From assembly GCF_002915595.1 (NCBI RefSeq), contig NZ_PQGG01000019.1, positions 186,001-250,000 of the forward strand: DNA of 64,000 nucleotides, written 5' to 3'. The notes beneath the pieces are model-generated. The model had not been told where the DNA came from. It did no database searches and was given only the letters and a program-made list of their open reading frames with translations. Source of the stretch: Zhongshania marina. GTDB lineage: Bacteria > Pseudomonadota > Gammaproteobacteria > Pseudomonadales > Spongiibacteraceae. Positions 14,289 through 21,352 of the stretch are shown in pieces. A program made the translations under genes and the position numbers. Position 1 is the stretch's first letter; each line of letters starts with the position of its first letter.

Positions 14289-15122
14289 TCAAGCGTGAAC
14301 TAATTTAGACGAACCGACAAAATCCTCTCTTGTCTTGGTCAATGGCTCAGGAATAAACCTAGCCGCTCCATTAACAGCAATTACACAGAGGCCCATTGTC
14401 AGCAAGGTCGCCGCCCAAATCATACCCTGACTGAATTCAGCATCAGACAGATGTAAGGCCACAATAATAGGTGCACCTAATCCGCAATTCGCACCCATCA
14501 TTGTAACGGGGAAGATTGCAAATAAACCTAGCAAACCAAAGGAGCTCGACACGCGCCGCCAGAGTTGAACCGCAAGCACGGTATATAAAATAACTTGTGT
14601 ACCCTCTAAAACGCCGATCACCAAAGGGTAATTCCAAATACGCATTACGTATGGGCCGTAATAGGTATAAACGCCCGTACCGGTCCCAATCATTTCAAAA
14701 ACACAAGACGCGGTAATTTCCGCCAACCAAATCAAAAACAAGGTAGATTTAGTCGCACGACCTTCATATAACATTTTGCCGGCATACAAGCAGGCAGAGG
14801 AATACAGAATCATGTAACCGCTATGAGTCCAATTCGGCTGCACAATTCCGAACGCCGTAAAGTGTGACCACATTGCGCCGGGAAGCCCATTGGCAACGTC
14901 GTAAAACCACAAATCAAAAGCAACGTCATACAAGGGTTCGATATACGCCCCGACACCCGCCGCCAAAACCGCAATGAAATAAAATGGCGTTCGCTGACGT
15001 AAGCCCATACGTACAGCAATAATGAGCATGATAAGAACAATGCCCCAACTCGCCCATGTAAAAACACTTTGCCAAAATAAATCTAGCTCACCGGCCATGA
15101 CCTCTGGAGGTACAAGACTCAT
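14289..15122 (-). CDS. Multi-pass inner-membrane protein, family not recognised
   Basis: 277 aa with seven or eight strongly hydrophobic helices (roughly 17-40, 47-66, 95-115, 125-146, 160-180, 195-215, 228-250) and short loops. No signal peptide, ATP-binding or catalytic motif stands out. Aromatic and acidic residues in the loops (EPLYDVAFDLWFYD near 62-75, NWTHSGY near 97-103) may line a pocket. An AAGGAG ribosome-binding site precedes the ATG. It lies 75 bp downstream of the metal-hydrolase gene on the same strand with no promoter-like sequence seen between, so I infer one operon controlled from the 16.2-kb palindrome. Function unknown. Confidence 0.8.
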   Translation of the reverse strand: MSLVPPEVMAGELDLFWQSVFTWASWGIVLIMLIIAVRMGLRQRTPFYFIAVLAAGVGAYIEPLYDVAFDLWFYDVANGLPGAMWSHFTAFGIVQPNWTHSGYMILYSSACLYAGKMLYEGRATKSTLFLIWLAEITASCVFEMIGTGTGVYTYYGPYVMRIWNYPLVIGVLEGTQVILYTVLAVQLWRRVSSSFGLLGLFAIFPVTMMGANCGLGAPIIVALHLSDAEFSQGMIWAATLLTMGLCVIAVNGAARFIPEPLTKTREDFVGSSKLVHA

Positions 15123-15197
15123 TATTATTCTCCTTATACGCTTTTTAAAATCTATTGGAACGATTTGCGCCGTTTAGAACGACGCAATGTTCAGTCC

Positions 15198-16070
15198 TTA
15201 TGCGGGTATAGTTTCCCGCGCCCGTTCAGCCATCTTATTCAGATCCAAAGTTTCTGAAGCGATAGTCAACACTTCCTCGCAACCTGCAGGTGCTTTGAGG
15301 TTTTTAGGGTTGTACCAAGGCGTACAAGCCCGCAAAATTCTAGGGGTGATGAAAAAGAACATACCGGAGTACGAGCTTAATTTGCGCAACATCGCCTTAG
15401 GCCCACGCTCCATACGACCGGCTTTTTTATCTTCCCGCTGCATATACTCGCTAAGCGGCACAGCAAAACCCAACAAGTGGAAAGTTGCCTTCATTATTCC
15501 ACCGACACGCCCCCAGTAGGTACCGTACAGTGCCTCAACAACATTGAACGCACAGCAGCGGTGTTCGAACTCTTCTGAAAGGTGCCAGCGCCATAGCGAC
15601 AAGGTAATTAAATCAACGTCATTGTCTTTTAAACGCTTATTCGCTTGCACAAGAAAATATGTAGCAAATATAGGACCAGCGGTCTCAAAACCTTCTGCGT
15701 AAAGCATCGCGTGACGCAGGCCGTATTCACGATCAAAACGCTCGTAGTCAGCCCGCAGCTTATCGGTGTACTTATCCATTTCTGGATAGTAACCCAAGCC
15801 TCTCACCATATCGTTAAACGCCATATGGGTTTTAGAGTGATTAGCTTCCTGCTTACAAAATAATTCACAATCTGCGTAGAGGTCTTCTCTATCCTCAGGA
15901 AGCAGTTTCTTAGACTTAGCTAAAGCACGTATTAAATACCCTTCCAACAAAGGAAGACCAATACTCACGGCGTTCCAAAACTGTGCCAGTTCAGGATCCT
16001 TAGGTATCCAATCAATCCTTGCTTTCGAAAAATCACACTCGATTTTGCGCGCTTCTGGTTTAATATTCAT
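15198..16070 (-). CDS. Putative metal-dependent hydrolase, ferritin-like (COG3687/PF10118 type)
   Basis: 290 aa, mostly helical, with two ExxH motifs (Glu75-His78 in KQEANH; Glu167-His170 in SEEFEH) plus acidic residues Glu43 and Glu126/Glu129. This is the pattern of a di-metal ferritin-like centre. It resembles the bacterial family annotated as predicted metal-dependent hydrolase, whose substrates are unknown. No signal peptide, so probably cytoplasmic or peripheral. The ATG has GAGGG 8 bp upstream. A 20-bp palindrome lies 111 bp upstream of the start (16181-16200) and is shared with three neighbouring promoters, implying co-regulation with the TonB receptor and the SnoaL-like protein. Confidence 0.8.
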   Translation of the reverse strand: MNIKPEARKIECDFSKARIDWIPKDPELAQFWNAVSIGLPLLEGYLIRALAKSKKLLPEDREDLYADCELFCKQEANHSKTHMAFNDMVRGLGYYPEMDKYTDKLRADYERFDREYGLRHAMLYAEGFETAGPIFATYFLVQANKRLKDNDVDLITLSLWRWHLSEEFEHRCCAFNVVEALYGTYWGRVGGIMKATFHLLGFAVPLSEYMQREDKKAGRMERGPKAMLRKLSSYSGMFFFITPRILRACTPWYNPKNLKAPAGCEEVLTIASETLDLNKMAERARETIPA

Positions 16071-16180
16071 TGCCCTGCCCTCTATTTCGACCCCTATGCA
16101 TTAGTCTTAGGTACGGAGTCTGATTGCACTTACTGCGTGGTCGACAAACGTCTTCGGCCTCTTGATTGTATTCAAACACA

Positions 16181-16200
16181 TATTGACCTACAGGTCAATA
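16181..16200. promoter_or_regulatory. Palindromic operator A, upstream of the metal-hydrolase operon
   Basis: TATTGACCTACAGGTCAATA has perfect 9-bp arms around a 2-bp centre. On the minus strand TTGACC, 17 bp and TTGAAT form a plausible -35/-10 pair, so a bound repressor would block the promoter. Sites B, C and D have the same length and arm spacing. The size and symmetry suit a dimeric TetR-type repressor; that assignment is inference. Confidence 0.8.
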
Positions 16201-16642
16201 TAAGAAACTCAAAATACCGCTCGGTACATGAATCGCTAAATGCTTGATATTCAACACCAAAAACACCGCCCCAACCCTCAATTTAACTATATTGACAATA
16301 TTAACAATAAATACTCATATTTAGTATCAATACAAAATTAAAGAGCGCTTTGCACGAGCCGGAATTTTATTCTCTGGCAAGAAATAATCGAACGAACCGC
16401 AGCGCGGCGGAGATCACGCACTTGTGCGTGCGACCAACAGGAATCGTAAATGAGCGAGTTTTACGCATAAAGGAACGATTGAGTAGATCCTGTCCTTTAT
16501 GCCCAGTGGGTATTTATGCCCTGTGGGTACGCTAGCGAATCGAGCGCTTTGGCTACAATTTTGCCCACAATAAGCGATATACACGACGCTGGCAGAGGAT
16601 GAAATAAAATTGCGCAAAGATCGCTTGAAGCAATTTCCTGGA

Positions 16643-16669
16643 CAAAAAAAAGCCCAGCACAAGCTGGGC
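16643..16669 (-). terminator. Intrinsic terminator of the SnoaL-like gene
   Basis: GCCCAGC (16652-16658) and GCTGGGC (16663-16669) form a 7-bp stem with a 4-nt loop. On the minus strand it is followed by a run of eight T. It lies 27 bp past the stop of the gene at 16696-17442. Confidence 0.9.
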
Positions 16670-16695
16670 AAACTGCTCATAGAGCACCTAGTCAA

Positions 16696-17442
16696 TTACT
16701 TTTTCTTCCAGAACTTATTTGGTGCTGGAAGTACGCCCAACTGGATGGCCACGTCACGGAAATTCCAATACGTATACTCTCTAACAACCTTGCGGTCCTT
16801 ATAGCAATGGAAAGTCATGCCGCGCGTGTGTGTTGTCTTTCCTGTAGCAGGTAAACCCAAGAAATCGACATAGTGCTCAGACTTCCATACCCACTGCATA
16901 ACGCCCCACTCATCATAAGAATGATCAGCGCCCTCTAGCGTATCTTTTGTCCACATATCCCATTCAGCAGGCTGATATTGAGGGGGCATTTGCAAACGTA
17001 ACTGAGCGGTTCTATCACCCGCCAAACCGCCATCGTAACGAACCACATCAAAGTAATGTTTACCTACATTTGAATCTTTGTTAAACGGTAAAAACGCGTT
17101 ATACAATTCTTCTTTATCAGTAATAGTTTGGAACAGAGTGATATCTTCAAAAACGAAATCATCTGCATAGTAATGAATAATTCCGGCAGCCCCCTCATTG
17201 AAGAATGTATCAATCCAATCCTCACCGGTGGACATACCCATACGCCCCTTACCTTTAAACCCCTTAACGGAGTCATCCGCCTCTGCAGCCGAGGACATAC
17301 CAAACGCAACAGAAGGAGCCACACCGCCAACCATAATGGCCGCACCGGCCTTCTTAAGGAATGAACGGCGACCAGCCTTTTCACTCTCTTCTTTCGCTTG
17401 CTCCGCGAGCTTATGACCTTCTTCTAAATATCCAAGATGCAT
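16696..17442 (-). CDS. Tat-exported SnoaL-like (NTF2-fold) protein
   Basis: 248 aa. The N-terminus has an unusually long 24-residue lead, then a twin-arginine motif GRRSFLKKAG (Arg25-Arg26) and a hydrophobic stretch ending around residue 53, so it is probably exported folded to the periplasm. The remainder (about 70-240) resembles SnoaL-like/steroid isomerase-type NTF2 folds: a helical start (DWIDTFFNEGAAGIIHYYADDFVFED) and alternating strands. Substrate unknown; such folds bind small hydrophobic molecules. A GAGGT ribosome-binding site precedes the ATG, and palindrome B lies 40 bp upstream, linking it to the 16-19 kb regulon. A strong terminator follows. Confidence 0.72.
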   Translation of the reverse strand: MHLGYLEEGHKLAEQAKEESEKAGRRSFLKKAGAAIMVGGVAPSVAFGMSSAAEADDSVKGFKGKGRMGMSTGEDWIDTFFNEGAAGIIHYYADDFVFEDITLFQTITDKEELYNAFLPFNKDSNVGKHYFDVVRYDGGLAGDRTAQLRLQMPPQYQPAEWDMWTKDTLEGADHSYDEWGVMQWVWKSEHYVDFLGLPATGKTTHTRGMTFHCYKDRKVVREYTYWNFRDVAIQLGVLPAPNKFWKKK

Positions 17443-17481
17443 GTTTTTTACCTCAATTAATATCTTATGGTTATATATCTA

Positions 17482-17501
17482 TATTGACCTTAAAATCAAT
17501 A
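17482..17501. promoter_or_regulatory. Palindromic operator B, upstream of the SnoaL-like gene
   Basis: TATTGACCTTAAAATCAATA keeps the left arm of site A exactly; the right arm has two changes. On the minus strand TTGATT, 18 bp and TATAAC give a good promoter overlapping the palindrome. It lies 40 bp before the start codon. Confidence 0.78.
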
Positions 17502-17624
17502 CCAATAATCCACCAATAAAAGGCCGCTGTCAAATGAAGATAGATTGCTAATTCAGATAAATATACGTAAATATTTAAGCGCTTGAAATATCTTTAAATT
17601 TGCTTTCAATTGCCTGCACTAAAT

Positions 17625-17656
17625 ACAAAAAAGGCGACAAGCAAAAGCTTGTCGCC
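17625..17656 (-). terminator. Strong intrinsic terminator after the pseudogene
   Basis: A perfect 10-bp stem (GGCGACAAGC at 17633-17642 and its complement at 17647-17656) with a 4-nt loop is followed by TTTTTT on the minus strand. It begins 24 bp past the pseudogene stop, so it was probably the original end of the secreted-protein transcription unit. Confidence 0.9.
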
Positions 17657-17680
17657 CTGTAACACTAACAACCTAAACTC

Positions 17681-17844
17681 TTACAAATCCAAAGGCTGAG
17701 TTAAAAGTGGTATTCCTGGAACGACAGAATTACCACCCGAGCCATTAAGGGCCTGAGTCAAGATCGTCCCCCCCCCATGAAAAAGTCTATAATTCCAGCA
17801 GGGTTTTCAAGCAACACAACAAAAAAACCAAATCCCCTATAAAA
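17681..17844 (-). pseudogene. Broken paralogue of the secreted Gly-rich protein, frameshifted in a poly-C9 run
   Basis: Read on the minus strand, 17844-17776 encodes a segment containing VVLLENPAGIIDFFM and glycines. From 17767 a different frame encodes TILTQALNGSGGNSVVPGIP and LLTQPLDL, then TAA. The two frames would join if the nine-C run at 17768-17776 had one more base. The pieces match the C-terminus of the intact neighbour (NPAGLLDFLTSGG ... VPRIPLVNQPL). An in-frame TGA at 17845-17847 and the absence of a start show that the N-terminus is also lost. It is a decayed tandem duplicate; a sequencing slip in the homopolymer could explain the frameshift but not the missing N-terminus. Confidence 0.75.
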
Positions 17845-17925
17845 TCAGAAATACAGGCATTTAAGACACACCAACCAACATTAGCTAGCTCAGAATACCC
17901 CAAGCTAGCCAACACAAAACATCTC

Positions 17926-18417
17926 TTACAACGGCTGATTTACCAAGGGGATGCGTGGTACCAGCGATATATCAGGCATAAGCAGCACACCCCCACTTGT
18001 TAGAAAGTCAAGTAGCCCAGCTGGATTACTAAACAAAACCTCTGTTAAAGGAATAACATCAAAAGCTACGGGAAGCGCCAGGTGCTGAACTGGACGTATA
18101 AGTGACTCAGGGTTTCCAGAAATTGGCCCCACCAAACCGCCAACCTGCCCAAGACCCGCCAAAGTTTTCTCAATAGGCAAATCAATTGCCGTCAAACTCA
18201 TAGGCAACTCACCCAAAACAAATGGCAAAAAGGTACCCAAAACCGGCAAACCGCCAACCAACGGAAGGGAGCCGCCACCACCTAAACCACCCGTTGAAGG
18301 AAGACCACCACCCAGTAAACCGCCAATAATAGGCAAATCTTGGGCACTAGCCATACCAACCATGCCACTCAAAATAGCTGACGCAGCCAATCTCGTTAAC
18401 ATTTTATTTTTCTTCAT
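17926..18417 (-). CDS. Small secreted glycine/leucine-rich protein, unknown function
   Basis: 163 aa from the ATG at 18417, chosen because GGAG lies 8 bp upstream; an in-frame GTG at 18426 overlaps that site. A clear signal peptide ends MASAQ (about residue 26). The mature part is low-complexity at first (repeated GGL and GGG between 30 and 60) and then carries alternating hydrophobic segments rich in L, P and V. It lacks cysteines and recognisable catalytic motifs. A structural, surface or lipid-binding role is possible but not shown. It is divergent from the TonB receptor, carries its own palindrome C 45 bp upstream, and is followed by a broken copy of itself. Confidence 0.72.
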   Translation of the reverse strand: MKKNKMLTRLAASAILSGMVGMASAQDLPIIGGLLGGGLPSTGGLGGGGSLPLVGGLPVLGTFLPFVLGELPMSLTAIDLPIEKTLAGLGQVGGLVGPISGNPESLIRPVQHLALPVAFDVIPLTEVLFSNPAGLLDFLTSGGVLLMPDISLVPRIPLVNQPL

Positions 18418-18461
18418 AACAACCACTCCAAAAATTTGATTACCAATTCAGTCTACCCACC

Positions 18462-18481
18462 AACTGACCTACAAGTCAATA
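18462..18481. promoter_or_regulatory. Palindromic operator C, upstream of the secreted-protein gene
   Basis: AACTGACCTACAAGTCAATA differs from site A at three positions and keeps the 20-bp length. On the minus strand TTGACT, 18 bp and TAGACT form a possible promoter over the site. The start codon is 45 bp downstream. Confidence 0.72.
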
Positions 18482-18696
18482 ACGAATAATATTTGTTGCG
18501 AATAACTGGTAATAATTGTGACCCTGTTCGCACCACACCGCTATCTAAGTACCACTCAATAGTAATTTCAAGACGGAAAATTTAAGTCATTACACAAAAT
18601 AAACACCCAACCCACTGATAAATAAAGAGTTAAAATAAATCCCTCTTATTTCTTCATAAAATATGGAACTTACTCTTTTGATTTGACACACCCTGC

Positions 18697-18716
18697 TATT
18701 GACTCTAAGATCAATA
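18697..18716. promoter_or_regulatory. Palindromic operator D, upstream of the TonB receptor
   Basis: TATTGACTCTAAGATCAATA differs from site A at four positions, one of them in the 2-bp centre. It contains TTGACT, a possible -35, on the plus strand, but no convincing -10 follows. It lies 120 bp before the receptor ATG. Confidence 0.7.
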
Positions 18717-18778
18717 AATGCTCTCATTGAATCGGTGTCTACCGCATGTCAGAAGGCATACACAGGAGTAATGCAACT

Positions 18779-18832
18779 ATGCAGAATTCTTGTATTTACT
18801 ATATAACAACCTCATTAAGCGGGGATTTTTAA
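18779..18832 (+). CDS. Possible 17-residue leader peptide before the TonB receptor
   Basis: ATG at 18779 has AGGAG 10 bp upstream and reads MQNSCIYYITTSLSGDF, stopping 3 bp before the receptor ATG. Such spacing could couple translation of the two frames; the receptor's own ribosome-binding site (GGGGA) is about 11 bp from its start. This may simply be chance in AT-rich leader DNA. Confidence 0.3.
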   Translation: MQNSCIYYITTSLSGDF

Positions 18833-18835
18833 GCA

Positions 18836-21136
18836 ATGAAAAACAACTACATAATAACGTTGTTATCGACGTTACCCTTTGTTCTAGGGGGAATGGCGTA
18901 CGCGCAAGACGACATTACCCCTACTAATAAATCAAAAAGGAGCAGTAACCAACTTGAGGAGGTTGTAGTTACGGCCCGTAAAAAAACGGAAAATTTGCAA
19001 GATATTTCTGCAAGTTTGACCGCACATACAGGCGCAGCCCTAGACGCTATGGGTGTTGCCGACATCAAGGATTTAATGAATGTAACACCCGCCCTAACCG
19101 TTACGGAGATGGCGGCATATAGCTTAATATTCATTCGTGGTGTAGGCTCCGACTCATTTCAGGGGCCAATAGACTCAAGTGTCGCAACATATCTAGATGG
19201 CTTATATATAACACTGACATCGAACCAAGCCCAATCTTTAGGTAATGTGCAATCAGTTACAGTGCTAAAAGGCCCCCAAGGTACTCTCTATGGTCGTAAT
19301 GCGGTAGGTGGTGCGATTGTAGTCGAAACAAAGAAACCCAGCTTTGAAGAAGTACAAGCAAACATCACCGTTGAAGGCGGGAATTACAACCTTCTAAAAG
19401 GTAAAGTTCATTTATCTGGCCCTGTAGGTGATAATTTCGCTTTAGGTATTTCCGGACTGTACACAAACCGGGAAACGTATATGATTTATACGCCCGACCC
19501 ATCGCAAAAGCACTTAGATTACGATGATCGCGGCGTTAAATTTGAAGCTCGCTTAGCCCCAACCGACTGGCTTGAAGTAAACGCAAGCCATTATAAGATC
19601 CGCCATAGTTCTGGCGACTCTGCCCCGTTAACCAACGACACCCCCTCGCCCCTGTTCGCATCAGTAATCACTGGGAATCCCGACCCCTGGGAAACTGGCG
19701 TAGGAATAGAAGTTTTTACAGAGATGGAGTCTCAGGCATCCAAGCTTGAATTTGATATTACAAATCAGTATTTCAATACCAAGGCGATTTTCGGACACTC
19801 AGAAGCCACGAGCGGCGTTTACTGGGATTACGATATGGCCTATGAAAAATTACTGATCATCGAGGCGATCCCAAATACATCTGACACCGACTCCATCGAC
19901 ATCTCGTTCACCAGCTCTGACTGGGGACCATCGTGGTTAAGCTGGATTGCCGGTATCTATATTGAAGACACTTACAAAGATCAAACAACACCGATTTACG
20001 TTGATGCCCTAACACTAGGCCAACAGCTTATCGGACTCGACCCTAACCTCCTTAACGGTTTAGTTGAGTCGTTAGGGTTGGGAGCGCTTGGGCTTACTGG
20101 GCTGCCAGAAAATCCTGTTCACCTTTTACTATATGGAGGTGTAGATACCGACGCAAAAGCAGCTTTTGCTGAATTTGACATAGATATTACCGATTACCTA
20201 TCTATTAAGTTTGGTGGTCGTTACTCTGACGAAACCCGAGTAATTCCGACTTCTACAGTAGACGCGCGAATTCAAAACCTACCAATCCTAGGCACCACCG
20301 ATTGGGTAAGGGCATTTGATTATGAGGAAGATAGCGCCACGTGGACTGACTTCACCCCCAGCTTTGGTATCGACTTCGACTTATCTGATGATGCTATGGT
20401 CTACTACAGTTACACCACAGCATTTAAGAGCGGTAACTTCAACGGACTTAACATCAATGCACCCCCATCTAGAATTGAGCCTGAAGAAGCAGAGTCACAT
20501 GAGGTTGGTATCAAGTCAGATTGGCTAGATGGTAGCCTTCGATTAAACGCTGCCCTGTTTTCCACCACAGTTGAAAATGGCCACGCTCAGATCCTATCGC
20601 TTACAAGCGGCGGTGTAACTCGCCTAGAAAATGCGGCGGAATACACCATCGATGGTGCCGAACTAGAAATGACCTACAACACTCCGATTGACGGATTAGT
20701 AGTGACTTTCTCTGGCACTTGGCTTGATGGCTCATATGACGACTATGAATGTACTAACTTCGATCCAGATACAGGGCTAGAAGCTACTTATGACTGCTCA
20801 GGGAACACCACTATTCGAACTGCCGACTTCTCCGGTGTAGTGGATGTGAGCTATCGCTTTGATATAGGCCGTCTTGAGAATGAACTTGGTTTAGGTGCTT
20901 ACCACAACTCTGGTTTCTGGTTCGACCCAACCAATAACGTTCCTGAAGAAGCGTACACGAAAATTAACGCAAGATTTAGCGTTCGGGACACCAAAACGAA
21001 CATGAAGCTATATGGTTGGGGCTCAAACCTTACCAATGAAGTTAGCCACATGCAGCGTTTCCGCCAAGACTTTGGTATTGGTGAGTCTTACGCTCGCCCA
21101 CGGATGTGGGGTGTAGGTCTTGAATGGGAATACTAA
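18836..21136 (+). CDS. TonB-dependent outer-membrane receptor
   Basis: 766 aa with a signal peptide ending AYAQ (about residue 24), a TonB box EEVVVTA at 41-47, a plug domain (about 50-165; FIRGVGSD, VTVLKGPQGTLYGRNAVGGAIVVETKKP) and a long beta-barrel closing on WGVGLEWEY. It belongs to the broad class used by marine and aromatic/steroid-degrading proteobacteria to import large or hydrophobic ligands. Sequence alone does not give the ligand, and no Fur box was seen. Palindrome D upstream groups it with the hydrolase, SnoaL-like and secreted-protein genes. A strong terminator follows. Confidence 0.92.
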   Translation: MKNNYIITLLSTLPFVLGGMAYAQDDITPTNKSKRSSNQLEEVVVTARKKTENLQDISASLTAHTGAALDAMGVADIKDLMNVTPALTVTEMAAYSLIFIRGVGSDSFQGPIDSSVATYLDGLYITLTSNQAQSLGNVQSVTVLKGPQGTLYGRNAVGGAIVVETKKPSFEEVQANITVEGGNYNLLKGKVHLSGPVGDNFALGISGLYTNRETYMIYTPDPSQKHLDYDDRGVKFEARLAPTDWLEVNASHYKIRHSSGDSAPLTNDTPSPLFASVITGNPDPWETGVGIEVFTEMESQASKLEFDITNQYFNTKAIFGHSEATSGVYWDYDMAYEKLLIIEAIPNTSDTDSIDISFTSSDWGPSWLSWIAGIYIEDTYKDQTTPIYVDALTLGQQLIGLDPNLLNGLVESLGLGALGLTGLPENPVHLLLYGGVDTDAKAAFAEFDIDITDYLSIKFGGRYSDETRVIPTSTVDARIQNLPILGTTDWVRAFDYEEDSATWTDFTPSFGIDFDLSDDAMVYYSYTTAFKSGNFNGLNINAPPSRIEPEEAESHEVGIKSDWLDGSLRLNAALFSTTVENGHAQILSLTSGGVTRLENAAEYTIDGAELEMTYNTPIDGLVVTFSGTWLDGSYDDYECTNFDPDTGLEATYDCSGNTTIRTADFSGVVDVSYRFDIGRLENELGLGAYHNSGFWFDPTNNVPEEAYTKINARFSVRDTKTNMKLYGWGSNLTNEVSHMQRFRQDFGIGESYARPRMWGVGLEWEY

Positions 21137-21163
21137 TTTCATATACTTAAATTAATATTTTTT

Positions 21164-21188
21164 GCCCGCAATAGCGGGCTTTTTTTTG
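21164..21188 (+). terminator. Intrinsic terminator of the TonB receptor gene
   Basis: GCCCGC (21164-21169), loop AATA, GCGGGC (21174-21179), then eight T. It lies 27 bp past the stop. Confidence 0.92.
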
Positions 21189-21352
21189 CCCAACTCTTCT
21201 AGGCATTTCGACAATTTAAAAACAAGTTACATCATTTATTAGTGTCTATTACTGATCACAAAAGACGACCTACTAACTTAGGCACCCAACTGCCAAAAAT
21301 GGGATGCTCCAAAAATATCAGTATTAACAAAAAACCCGAAAACCATAGATAG

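Larger units (their letters stand above)
16071..16695. other. Intergenic region, 625 bp, with operator and a possible small repeat element
   Basis: It holds the palindromic operator at 16181-16200 and the terminator at 16643-16669. In between, a stretch from about 16343 to 16620 has internal inverted repeats: GCATAAAGGA with its complement around 16465-16503, and AATTTTATT at 16363-16371 opposite AATAAAATT at 16603-16611. It could be a degenerate non-autonomous (MITE-like) element. Short reading frames here lack a plausible start or domain and are not called. Confidence 0.45.
17443..17925. other. Intergenic region, 483 bp
   Basis: It contains operator B (17482-17501), a strong terminator (17633-17656), a broken paralogue of the neighbouring secreted-protein gene (17681-17844) and a small inverted repeat GCTAGCT/AGCTAGC at about 17884-17908. 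The DNA is visibly AT-rich compared with the housekeeping genes. Nothing else is supported. Confidence 0.6.
18418..18835. other. Divergent regulatory region, 418 bp, with two operators
   Basis: It separates the secreted-protein gene (minus) from the TonB receptor (plus). It contains operators C and D about 215 bp apart and a possible 17-codon leader frame (18779-18832). The sequence is AT-rich. Two sites in one divergent region would let one repressor control both genes. Confidence 0.6.

Noticed and set aside
16414-16695. 93-codon minus-strand frame in the 16-kb intergenic region
   Set aside because: It overlaps a clear terminator and inverted repeats; no start context, composition unlike a protein.
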